Origin: Candidatus Aminicenantota bacterium
GTDB lineage: Bacteria; Acidobacteriota; Aminicenantia; UBA2199
DNA length: 10,227 nucleotides
Direction of reading: 5' to 3'
NCBI GenBank assembly: GCA_026393775.1
Contig: JAPKZM010000228.1
Location: 1-10,227, forward strand
The notes below the pieces were generated by a model. The model had not been told where the DNA came from. It did no database searches and saw only the letters and a list, made by a program, of their open reading frames with translations. Position numbers and translations under genes: made by a program. Within the stretch, counting starts at the first letter, position 1, and each line of letters begins with the position of its first letter. Below, in pieces: positions 1 through 6,344 of this stretch.

Positions 1-969
1 CACAAACCGATCATCGCGGTTTTAAACAAGGTGGACAACCTCGATGCCTATTTGCAGCCGCAGTCGTACTATGCGTTGAAAAACGACTATATTCACGTTT
101 CGGCCGAACACAACCTTGGCGTCGAAGTCCTTTTCGAAAAAATATCCCAAACCCTGCATGTAGACAGCCAACCGGCATCCGATTTCAGCTCCGCGGCCAG
201 CCCACAAGGGGGCGGCGTTACCGCTCGAATCAGCATTATCGGCAAACCGAACGTGGGAAAATCATCGATCATCAACAAGATTCTCAACAACGATATGGTC
301 ATCGTCAGCCCGTTGCCGGGGACAACCCGTGATTCGGTCGACCTGGAAGTAAGGCGCAACCAGCAGACATTTGTTCTTGTTGATAATGCCGGCATACGCA
401 AGCTTCATAAAATAGCCGAGGATACAGAGAGCGCCGCAGTCATACGCGCAGAAAAAGAGATGGACAATTCCAACATCATCATTTTTGTCATTGACATCAG
501 CAAGCGAATCGATCAAAACGACATGCTGATCGCCCAAAAGATCGTTCGCGCCGCAAAACCGGTGATAATCGCCGGTAACAAAGCCGATCTCCTCGCTGAA
601 GGGACAAACAGCAATAAATTCCTGGATTTGACCAAGGCCAGGTTCAATTCGCTCTATTTTGCCCCGATTATAGCCGTTTCAGCACAAACCGGCAAGAACA
701 TATTCCAGATGTTTGACCTGGCAGTTGCCATTACAGAAAAATTAGCTGCAAAAATTAAAATATCGGCATTGAATGAAACAGTCAAGCGAATTTTACGTGA
801 AAAGAAACTTACGACCTCTGATAAACGAATATTCAATCCAAAATATGTTTCCATTGAATCTTATCGCCCTTTCTTCATAAAATTCCATTGCAAGTCCAGC
901 CAAAGACTGAACGATTCCGACGAATTGTTCTTGAAAAAAAGATTGACGCAGGAATTGAATTTCATTTGA
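1..969 (+). CDS. der: Ribosome-assembly GTPase Der (EngA), 5' end outside the window
   Basis: Der is a double-GTPase that helps mature the 50S ribosomal subunit in the cytoplasm. The reading frame is open from base 1, so about the first quarter of the gene lies upstream. The window starts inside G domain 1, just before its G4 motif NKVD (bases 25-36), followed by a G5-like VSAEHN. After a Ser/Ala/Gly-rich linker, G domain 2 shows G1 GKPNVGKSS (241-267), G2 TTRD (325-336), G3 DNAG (382-393), G4 NKAD (577-588) and G5 SAQTG. Two consecutive G domains are diagnostic for Der. G3 reads DNAG where Der normally has DTAG; the Asp and Gly are kept. The C-terminal KH-like domain is divergent and stops at LNFI, about where the usual final strand with its GTPI motif would begin. 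Identification is firm; whether the short tail matters is unknown. Confidence 0.95.
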   Translation, partial: HKPIIAVLNKVDNLDAYLQPQSYYALKNDYIHVSAEHNLGVEVLFEKISQTLHVDSQPASDFSSAASPQGGGVTARISIIGKPNVGKSSIINKILNNDMVIVSPLPGTTRDSVDLEVRRNQQTFVLVDNAGIRKLHKIAEDTESAAVIRAEKEMDNSNIIIFVIDISKRIDQNDMLIAQKIVRAAKPVIIAGNKADLLAEGTNSNKFLDLTKARFNSLYFAPIIAVSAQTGKNIFQMFDLAVAITEKLAAKIKISALNETVKRILREKKLTTSDKRIFNPKYVSIESYRPFFIKFHCKSSQRLNDSDELFLKKRLTQELNFI

Positions 970-1017
970 ATTCCAATCTTCTTCAAAGTCTTTGCCTCCC
1001 GATGATCTTTTTCATTG

Positions 1018-1035
1018 ATGTCGACGCGTCGACAT
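1018..1035. promoter_or_regulatory. 18-bp perfect palindrome upstream of parAB; candidate parS-like or operator site
   Basis: The bases ATGTCGACGCGTCGACAT equal their own reverse complement. The 16-bp core (1019-1034) has the length and the TGT...ACA ends of the classical parS site TGTTTCACGTGAAACA, but the interior differs (CGACGCGTCG instead of TTCACGTGAA). It lies between der and the parAB promoter, 46 bases upstream of the -35 box. Flanks partly extend the symmetry: TTCA stands on both sides, with three extra bases (TTG) on the left. No T-run follows on either strand, so a terminator is unlikely. A protein-binding site for ParB or a regulator is inferred only from symmetry and location. 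Confidence 0.45.
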
Positions 1036-1081
1036 TGAAGTCAACACCATTTGCTTTCTTGTTTTAAAGAATGGATTTGTC

Positions 1082-1110
1082 TTGACTTTCCTTATCCAAT
1101 CTTTTATCAT
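1082..1110 (+). promoter_or_regulatory. Sigma70-type promoter of parAB
   Basis: TTGACT (1082-1087, five of six matches to TTGACA) is followed after exactly 17 bases by TATCAT (1105-1110, five of six matches to TATAAT). The expected transcript start near 1117 leaves a leader of about 18 bases containing a Shine-Dalgarno sequence AAGGAG (1123-1128), six bases before GTG 1135. The promoter lies downstream of ATG 1051, which rules strongly against that codon as the parA start. Confidence 0.65.
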
Positions 1111-1134
1111 TATGCAACCACAAAGGAGATCAAC

Positions 1135-1890
1135 GTGATTATCACCATTGCCAATCAGAAAGGGGGCGTGGGCAAGACCACGACATCCATCAATCTGGCT
1201 GCGGCTTTCGCGTTTTTGGGGTATAAGACGCTGCTCATCGACATGGACCCCCAGGCCAACTCCACCGTGACCTTCATGGAAAAAAGCGAGCAAAAATATT
1301 CACTGTATGATTTTTTGGAAAATGTCGATTTAACCTTTGAATCGGTAGTGCAAAACACAAACATCATCAATCTGGCGCTTTTACCTTCATCGATCGCGCT
1401 GGCCAAGTTGGAATCCAAGCTGGTAGGGGAGATCGACGGCCATTTTCGTCTAAAGGACAAGCTTGATACCTTTAAATATAAATATGACTTCATTATCATC
1501 GACACGCCACCGACCTTGGGACTGATAACCATCAATTCTTTCGTTGCCGCCACTCATTTGCTCATTCCAATCCAGTCTTCATACTTTGCCCTTGAGGGAA
1601 CCGATGATTTGCTGGAGACATTTGAAAAGGTTCGAGCGCGGAGTAATCCCAGCCTTTCGCTGCTGGGAGTGCTGATCACCCTGCATGACAAGAGGGTCGT
1701 CATCGCCAAAGACAGCGAAAGCCATATCCGCAAACTGTTTGCCGATAAGGTTTTCAAGACCATCATTTCCAAAAGTGTTCGCCTCGAAGAAAGCCCGGCT
1801 TTTAAGGAATCCATTTTCACTTTTGCGCCGAATTCACGGGGAGCTGTCGAATATCAAGCCCTGGCTAAGGAAATATTAAAAAATGGTTAA
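1135..1890 (+). CDS. parA: Chromosome partitioning ATPase ParA (Soj)
   Basis: ParA is a cytoplasmic, nucleoid-binding ATPase that moves ParB-parS complexes apart during chromosome segregation. The 251-residue product has the deviant Walker A motif KGGVGKTT (residues 9-16, with signature Lys9 and Lys14), the A' motif DMDPQ (36-40) and the Walker B/switch II segment IIIDTPPTLG (120-129). Size, and absence of an N-terminal helix-turn-helix extension, match the chromosomal Soj type rather than the larger plasmid P1/F type. The start is GTG 1135: an AAGGAG ribosome site sits six bases upstream and the protein then begins directly with MIITIANQKGG. The frame is open back to ATG 1051, but that codon precedes the promoter and the extra residues do not resemble the family. 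The gene overlaps parB by 8 bases. Confidence 0.95.
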   Translation: MIITIANQKGGVGKTTTSINLAAAFAFLGYKTLLIDMDPQANSTVTFMEKSEQKYSLYDFLENVDLTFESVVQNTNIINLALLPSSIALAKLESKLVGEIDGHFRLKDKLDTFKYKYDFIIIDTPPTLGLITINSFVAATHLLIPIQSSYFALEGTDDLLETFEKVRARSNPSLSLLGVLITLHDKRVVIAKDSESHIRKLFADKVFKTIISKSVRLEESPAFKESIFTFAPNSRGAVEYQALAKEILKNG

Positions 1891-2719
1891 AAAAGTTGGT
1901 TTGCCCGAATTCATTAAAATGAAGCATGATTACCATCTGGTCGATGAAATATCCATGCGCACAAAAACTCCGGTTACCCGCAATATTCCAATAGAAAAAA
2001 TCATCACCAACCAATTACAGCCTCGCAAGGACATGGGAGATCTGAAGGAGCTGACCGAATCGATACGCGAGAAAGGGATCATCGAACCGGTGATTGTCAG
2101 GCCCAAAGATGGTCATTTTGAGATCGTCGCCGGTGAAAGGCGCTTCAGGGCCGCCAAGCAGGCAGGCCTGAGCGAGGTGCCCTGCATTGAGCACGATATC
2201 CCGGACAACGAAGCGCTTGAACTTTCCATCGTGGAAAACATTCAGCGCAAAGATCTGAATGTTTTCGAGCAAGCCCAATCCATCATGTCCCTGGCCGAAA
2301 TTTACGGCTATACCCACGAGGAAATAGCCGTGAAAATAGGCAAGTCAAGGGTAACGGTGAGCGAATTGCTCAGGATCACCGATCTACCCATTGAGATACG
2401 TCAAAAATGCCTGGAAATGGGGATAAACTCAAAAACTTTTTTATTGGAGCTGACCAAGCTGGAAGACCCGCTTAAAATGGGGGTCATCTTGGAGCAGTAT
2501 AATCAGAATTCATTTTCCCGCGACAAGATCAAGCAGCAGAGGAAAAAGACGACGAATTTAAAAACGATAAAGTTCAATTTTGTTTCAGAAGATAAAAACA
2601 TAAAAATCAATTTTCATTGCCGCCAGGAAAAGTTTGACAGGGAAAATATCATCTCGGTTTTGGAAAAGCTGATCGCAGATATAAAGGAAAACAAGATAAG
2701 GGATTTTTCTGATTTTTAA
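1883..2719 (+). CDS. parB: Chromosome partitioning protein ParB (Spo0J), a CTP-dependent DNA clamp
   Basis: ParB binds parS, loads onto DNA as a CTP-dependent sliding clamp and stimulates ParA. In the 278-residue product the N-terminal nuclease-like domain (about 33-125) holds the CTP-binding signatures GERRFRAAK (84-92) and ENIQR (118-122). A helix-turn-helix follows (about 142-169, YGYTHEEIAVKIGKSRVTVS). After a Lys/Arg-rich linker (about 210-225), the last 50 residues resemble the C-terminal dimerisation domain. The first 30 residues are poorly conserved but have the basic character of the ParA-stimulating tail. ATG 1883 lies inside the end of parA, with AAGGA (1867-1871) 11 bases upstream, so translation is probably coupled. 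The gene is AT-rich towards its 3' end. No canonical parS is visible in the window; the palindrome at 1018-1035 is the only candidate. Confidence 0.94.
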   Translation: MVKKVGLPEFIKMKHDYHLVDEISMRTKTPVTRNIPIEKIITNQLQPRKDMGDLKELTESIREKGIIEPVIVRPKDGHFEIVAGERRFRAAKQAGLSEVPCIEHDIPDNEALELSIVENIQRKDLNVFEQAQSIMSLAEIYGYTHEEIAVKIGKSRVTVSELLRITDLPIEIRQKCLEMGINSKTFLLELTKLEDPLKMGVILEQYNQNSFSRDKIKQQRKKTTNLKTIKFNFVSEDKNIKINFHCRQEKFDRENIISVLEKLIADIKENKIRDFSDF

Positions 2720-2952
2720 TGAATAATTGGTATTGGTTTACATAATCTATCTTATCCGACATTGATGATACGGGTTTTTGGCTTCGGTTTCTGGCACTTT
2801 TTCTATTAATGCCAGTAAACGGCCTGAAATGCCCTTCTGAGCTCGCTCTCCTCTTTGAAAGCTAATGGGGGCCTCTGGATTTGTTTTCGTCGCCTATAGG
2901 GCCTCAGGAGGTTGAAAAAAGCTTCAGCACAGCGATCGATCAGCTCACAACG
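2720..2952. other. Convergent intergenic region between parB and pgeF
   Basis: The two transcription units meet here. The only stem-forming repeat I see is CTGGCA (2791-2796) with TGCCAG (2810-2815), separated by 13 bases and not followed by a T-run. I cannot point to a convincing intrinsic terminator for either unit. On the minus strand the frame of pgeF stays open for 48 codons past its stop, described separately. No canonical parS or RNA gene is seen. Confidence 0.5.
2806..2952 (-). other. Open 48-codon stretch in frame after the pgeF stop; unrecognised possible gene remnant
   Basis: Directly after the pgeF TAA the same minus-strand frame is open for 48 codons and ends at TAA (2808-2806). 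It has no ATG, GTG or TTG codon, so it cannot start on its own. The would-be peptide is basic and plausible-looking (for example AEAFFNLLRPYRRRKQIQRP, ending AVYWH). It could be the decayed end of another gene, such as a transposase, or chance in a GC-rich stretch. I do not recognise a family. PgeF itself already ends at the usual place. Confidence 0.25.
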
Positions 2953-3666
2953 TTACTTTAGCGCCAAGAAATTGAAAATGCGCTTGCCGGTCTTGCCGTC
3001 GCGGCGAAAGGATGGAAAACGGTTATGGGAGCAATAGGTGCAAATACCACAGTCCTGTATCCTATCGGTGCTGATGCCGGATTCGATCAACGACAGGCGC
3101 AAACCTTCTTTGAGATCCATTAGATATTTGCCGCTGCTTGCGGGGGTGAAAATTGTTCTTCCGTAAGGCTTAGCCGTGAAGAGACGAGGCAACTCCTCCC
3201 CTACCGAATAACATTTTTTTTCGATGGCCGGGCCCAGGTAAAACGAATAGCGGCCAATGCTTCCCGGCGGCAGCAGGGCCAGCAGGTTCTTTTCGATCCC
3301 CTGGCAAAGTCCGCGCCAGCCGACGTGGATGATTCCACCGGCGGTGAAATTGTCGTTAAAATAAAACAACGGCACGCAATCGGCGGTTTGGATCACTGCT
3401 ACGACCCTGGGTTTTTCCAGGAATAACCCGTCGCCTTCGCTAAGCGGCTGGCATCTGTGCCGTCCGGATTCAGCGGGTTGCCGGCCGGAGTCCGTGATGA
3501 TCCGCGCCGAATGAATCTGCTTCAAGAATACAAGCGGCAGCGGCTTGAAAAATCGCTGCAAGGCGGCCGCCGTGAAATGGACCTGGGTGAATCCGAAAAT
3601 AATGCGCGAATTTTCGTGCACCTGTATGGCAAGTCCTTCGAAGCTGCGCGTCTGCAATCTGATCAA
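2953..3666 (-). CDS. pgeF: PgeF/YfiH/YlmD family protein (peptidoglycan editing factor; 'polyphenol oxidase' family)
   Basis: Members of this zinc-dependent family have been described as laccase-like oxidases and as purine nucleoside phosphorylases. In E. coli YfiH (PgeF) prevents L-Ser from replacing L-Ala at the first position of the peptidoglycan stem peptide. The 237-residue product keeps the metal-site motifs QIHS (His52), TADCVPL (Cys97) and HVGWRG (His114), plus LGPAIEKKCY (144-153) and the C-terminal YCSHNRFPSFRRDG (211-224). It is complete and of normal size. Translation begins at TTG 3666: an AAAGGA ribosome site (3675-3680), overlapping the mltG stop codon, lies 8 bases upstream. 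The 12-base gap to mltG argues for one transcript and, with ddl and mltG next door, favours a cell-wall role. The true substrate cannot be read from sequence. Confidence 0.9.
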   Translation of the reverse strand: MIRLQTRSFEGLAIQVHENSRIIFGFTQVHFTAAALQRFFKPLPLVFLKQIHSARIITDSGRQPAESGRHRCQPLSEGDGLFLEKPRVVAVIQTADCVPLFYFNDNFTAGGIIHVGWRGLCQGIEKNLLALLPPGSIGRYSFYLGPAIEKKCYSVGEELPRLFTAKPYGRTIFTPASSGKYLMDLKEGLRLSLIESGISTDRIQDCGICTYCSHNRFPSFRRDGKTGKRIFNFLALK

Positions 3667-3678
3667 TTCAACTATCCT

Positions 3679-4710
3679 TTACTTGTCGAGGATGTATTTT
3701 TTGACCGCGCGGTTGTGCTCGGCCAGAGTTTTTGAAAAATAATGGGAACCGGCGTCCTTGGCCACGAAGAAAAGGTATTCGGTGTTCTCCGGATAGAGGG
3801 CGGCTTCCAGCGAGACATAGCCGGGGCTGGCGATCGGGCCCGGAGGCAAGCCACGGTGTTTGCGGGTGTTGTAGGGCGAGGTGTTCTTCAGGTCGTCCCA
3901 GCGAATGTCGCCGTCGAAGCTGCCGGCTTTTTTCAGAGCGTAAACGATGGTCGAGTCGCAATCGAGCAGCATTCTGTGGCGCAGCCGGTTGTGGAAGACC
4001 GAGGAGACAAGGAAGCGCTCGTCGCGGTTGGCGGTCTCCTTTTCGATCAGCGAGGCCAAAATGACTACCTGGCGCACGCTGAAGCCGATGTCCCGGGCAC
4101 GCCATACGAAGGTATTGCTGAAGTTCTGCCGGAAATGATCAACCATCAGGGCGGCCATTTCCCGCGCCGTGATGTCCTTGCGCACCAGGTAGGTGTCTGG
4201 GAAGAGGTAGCCCTCCAGATCATCCGCGTCGGTGTCGATGTCGCGAATCAGGGAGGTGTCGCGGCTGGCCTTAATAAAATCTTCAGCCGGGAATAGCTCA
4301 GCCGCCTCGAAGAGCTGCGCCGTTTCCCCGATCCACAGTCCCTCTTTGACCGTCACCTTGTAAAGAATGGCCTTGCCTTGCTCAAGCTTCTCAATGACCT
4401 GGCGCATGGTCAGGGGCCCATCGAAGAGATACTCGCCGGCCTTGAGTTTCTTGTCGGCGAAGAACAATCGGTAATAGCGGGTGAAATATTCGGCGCTAGC
4501 GATAACTCCTTGCTCCTGGAGCTTCCTGCCGATGGCCGAGACCGGCATGCCGTTCTCGATGCGCACCACGGCGCTTTTCGCAAAGCCCTGGTATGGATAG
4601 AACACCTTGTGATAGACACGGTAGACGAGCCAGACGCTGACGGCCAGGATTATGAGAACTAGGAATAAAAAGAACCGCTTCAGGGGCCGCCTCCGAGATC
4701 GTCGCTTCAT
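3679..4710 (-). CDS. mltG: Endolytic murein transglycosylase MltG
   Basis: MltG is a membrane-anchored lytic transglycosylase that cuts nascent glycan strands near the inner membrane and so limits their length. The 343-residue protein begins with a basic stretch (MKRRSRRRPLKR) and one transmembrane helix (about 13-31). A LysM-like segment follows (about 45-120), then the YceG catalytic domain with LFPDTY (169-174), the ASLIEKETA motif (219-227, catalytic Glu expected at 223), SSVFHNRL and GLPPGPIASPG. Its length is typical. The ATG overlaps the ruvX stop as ATGA and I see no ribosome site before it, so translation probably depends on re-initiation after ruvX. Neighbourhood with ruvX is also known from other bacteria. 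Confidence 0.96.
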   Translation of the reverse strand: MKRRSRRRPLKRFFLFLVLIILAVSVWLVYRVYHKVFYPYQGFAKSAVVRIENGMPVSAIGRKLQEQGVIASAEYFTRYYRLFFADKKLKAGEYLFDGPLTMRQVIEKLEQGKAILYKVTVKEGLWIGETAQLFEAAELFPAEDFIKASRDTSLIRDIDTDADDLEGYLFPDTYLVRKDITAREMAALMVDHFRQNFSNTFVWRARDIGFSVRQVVILASLIEKETANRDERFLVSSVFHNRLRHRMLLDCDSTIVYALKKAGSFDGDIRWDDLKNTSPYNTRKHRGLPPGPIASPGYVSLEAALYPENTEYLFFVAKDAGSHYFSKTLAEHNRAVKKYILDK

Positions 4711-5114
4711 GACTGTTCGAAATAAGTTTGCAGGATCACTTGCGCGGCCACGCTGTCCAGGAAGGTCTTGCGTTTGCGGAAGTCGCCCTCGATTTCCCTG
4801 CCCATTTCTTCGGCCGCGAAACTGCTCAGCCGCTCATCAACCCGGGAAATGGGCAGCGCGATGCGCTTGCTCAAAAAGTTGATGAATTGGTCGATCCGTT
4901 CGCAGGCGGGGCCGCGGCTGCCGTCCATGTTCAGCGGATAGCCGATGGCGATGGCCGCGATCTCGAACTCCCCGATCCGCCTGACGATCTCCTCCAGGAC
5001 ATGGCGGCGGTTGCGGGCCGGGATCTGCTGCAACGGCGTGGCCACTCGGGTTTGCGTGTCTCCCACGGCCAGGCCGATGCGCTTGCTGCCGAAGTCAACG
5101 GCCAATACCTGCAT
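4707..5114 (-). CDS. ruvX: RuvX/YqgF, RNase H-fold nuclease for pre-16S rRNA 5'-end processing
   Basis: YqgF/RuvX is a small cytoplasmic nuclease of the RuvC/RNase H fold. It was first proposed as a Holliday-junction resolvase and later shown in E. coli to take part in 16S rRNA 5' maturation. The 135-residue product has the expected acidic motifs: AVDFGSKRIGLAVGD (5-19, Asp7), the signature GYPLNMDG (58-65), VDERLSS (92-98) and the C-terminal FLDSVAAQVIL (118-128, Asp120). Size is normal. ATG 5114 lies inside the 3' end of ddl (20-base overlap), with an AAGGA ribosome site (5123-5127) 8 bases upstream. Its stop overlaps the mltG start by 4 bases. It is the only member of this gene group without an obvious cell-wall role. 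Confidence 0.94.
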   Translation of the reverse strand: MQVLAVDFGSKRIGLAVGDTQTRVATPLQQIPARNRRHVLEEIVRRIGEFEIAAIAIGYPLNMDGSRGPACERIDQFINFLSKRIALPISRVDERLSSFAAEEMGREIEGDFRKRKTFLDSVAAQVILQTYFEQS

Positions 5115-6147
5115 CTAGGTTTTCCTTGCGCCGTGCGAAATGATCGAATCCATAATCGATGAGGCGGTCGAGCAATTGGCTGAAACCGATGCCTTGCGCC
5201 TGCCATAGTTTGGGGAACATGCTGATGGTGGTAAATCCCGGGATGGTGTTGATCTCATTGACCAAGATCTCGTCGCTCTCCTTTTCCAAAAAGAGGTCGA
5301 CGCGGGCGTAGCCGTTGAGGAAAAGGGTGCGGTAGGCCTTGTGCGCCGTCTTCCTGACCTGCGCTTCGATCTTGTCGCCCAATTGGACCGGGATGCGGAA
5401 CTGGGTTTTGCCGTCCAGGTACTTGTCCGCGTAATCGTAGAACTCACGCGATGGCAGAAGCTCGCCGGGCGCGGAGATCATGAGCTCGTCGTTGCCCATG
5501 ACCGAGATCTCGAGCTCGCGCATGGCGACGGCTTTTTCGATGACGATCTTGACGTCGTAGGCGAAAGCGAGATCGACGGCGGACAGGAGCTCGTCCCGAT
5601 CCTTGGCCTTGCGGATGCCTACCGACGACCCCAGCGAGCAGGGCTTGACGAAGACCGGGTAGCCGAGCTTCTTCTCCACCAGCTCCACGATCTGTTCATG
5701 GATGTTCTCGCTGAAATGGAGGAACGGAGCCTGCTTCAGCCCGGCCTGGGCGAAAAGGAGCTTGGAGACGACCTTGTCCATGGCCAGTTGCGATGAGAAG
5801 CTGCCGGCACCCACGAACGGTTTGCCGGCCATCTCGAACAGCCCCTGGATGCGGCCGTCCTCGCCGTTGGGGCCGTGCAGCATCGGGAAATAGATGTCGG
5901 CATCCATGACCCCCACCCAGTCGGAACTCCAGGGTATGAAGGAATGGAATTTCTCTTTTTTATATTCTTCTTCCTTGAATCCTGTATTGCTGGTCAGACA
6001 CCACTCCCCCGCCCTGTCGATATATATCAGGAAGGGCTCGTAGCGCTCCTTGTCCAAGTTCTCCCAAACCGACTTCGCCGACAGCAACGAAACGCTGTGC
6101 TCCGCCGACTTCCCGCCGAAGATCAATCCGACCTTACTCTTTTTCAT
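5095..6147 (-). CDS. ddl: D-alanine--D-alanine ligase (ATP-grasp)
   Basis: Ddl joins two D-Ala molecules with ATP in the cytoplasm; MurF then adds the dipeptide to the peptidoglycan precursor. The 350-residue protein has the N-terminal GGKSAEHSVS (11-20, with the conserved Glu16), LHGPNGEDG (90-98), the ATP-grasp loop SLGSSVGI (171-178), FYDYADKY (236-243), RVDLF (282-286) and the metal-binding end of the active site NEINTIPG (298-305 region). The FYDY segment agrees with D-Ala rather than D-lactate as second substrate, although this is inferred from a motif only. The start ATG 6147 has only a weak AGG seven bases upstream. A possible promoter with an inverted repeat lies just before it. The last 20 bases overlap ruvX. 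Confidence 0.96.
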   Translation of the reverse strand: MKKSKVGLIFGGKSAEHSVSLLSAKSVWENLDKERYEPFLIYIDRAGEWCLTSNTGFKEEEYKKEKFHSFIPWSSDWVGVMDADIYFPMLHGPNGEDGRIQGLFEMAGKPFVGAGSFSSQLAMDKVVSKLLFAQAGLKQAPFLHFSENIHEQIVELVEKKLGYPVFVKPCSLGSSVGIRKAKDRDELLSAVDLAFAYDVKIVIEKAVAMRELEISVMGNDELMISAPGELLPSREFYDYADKYLDGKTQFRIPVQLGDKIEAQVRKTAHKAYRTLFLNGYARVDLFLEKESDEILVNEINTIPGFTTISMFPKLWQAQGIGFSQLLDRLIDYGFDHFARRKENLDAGIGR

Positions 6148-6344
6148 AGTAGTGCCTGTAACCTATATGTCCTTTATTATCGGGATTATACAACTTCCCG
6201 ACAACGGTTTAATAACGCTGTTTTCCTCATTTATGGTCATTTTAACATCTGGAAACAGGAATTTCAATTACTGCTTTGCTTTAGACATTTTTATTGCATA
6301 ACGCTTTTTAATAGAATGCAGAGCGATTCGCCTTGGTGAGTAGT
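6148..6344. other. AT-rich intergenic region between the cupin gene and ddl
   Basis: These 197 bases separate the two minus-strand gene groups and are clearly richer in A+T than the flanking ddl gene. They hold a candidate promoter and an operator-like inverted repeat close to ddl, listed separately. A short palindrome GCGATTCGC (near 6324-6332) lies close to the cupin stop, but no T-run follows it on the minus strand, so it is not a convincing terminator. No credible coding frame is seen. Confidence 0.5.
6177..6204 (-). promoter_or_regulatory. Candidate ddl promoter -10 box inside an operator-like inverted repeat
   Basis: On the minus strand a perfect TATAAT (6190-6185) lies 37 bases before the ddl ATG, giving a likely leader of about 30 bases. 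It is enclosed by an inverted repeat with arms TCGGGA (6180-6185) and TCCCGA (6196-6201) and 10 bases between them. Beyond one mismatched pair, a further TT/AA pair extends the symmetry to 6177-6204. No good -35 box is seen at 16-18 bases (best is 3 of 6 matches), which would fit a promoter needing an activator or a false -10. A regulator-binding function is inferred. Confidence 0.35.

Noticed and set aside
1018..1035. Palindrome read as a der terminator
   Set aside because: The stem would be followed by ATTGAAGTC with no T-run, and the symmetry has no real loop, so DNA binding fits better.
2791..2815. CTGGCA/TGCCAG stem as a parB terminator
   Set aside because: Only six pairs with a 13-base loop, and no T-run follows on either strand.
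3742..4296. 184-codon open frame on the plus strand
   Set aside because: It lies entirely antisense to mltG, whose motifs are clear. Such frames are expected opposite GC-rich genes, and the translation resembles no family.
5341..5796. 151-codon plus-strand open frame
   Set aside because: It is antisense to the ddl ATP-grasp domain and shows no recognisable motif.
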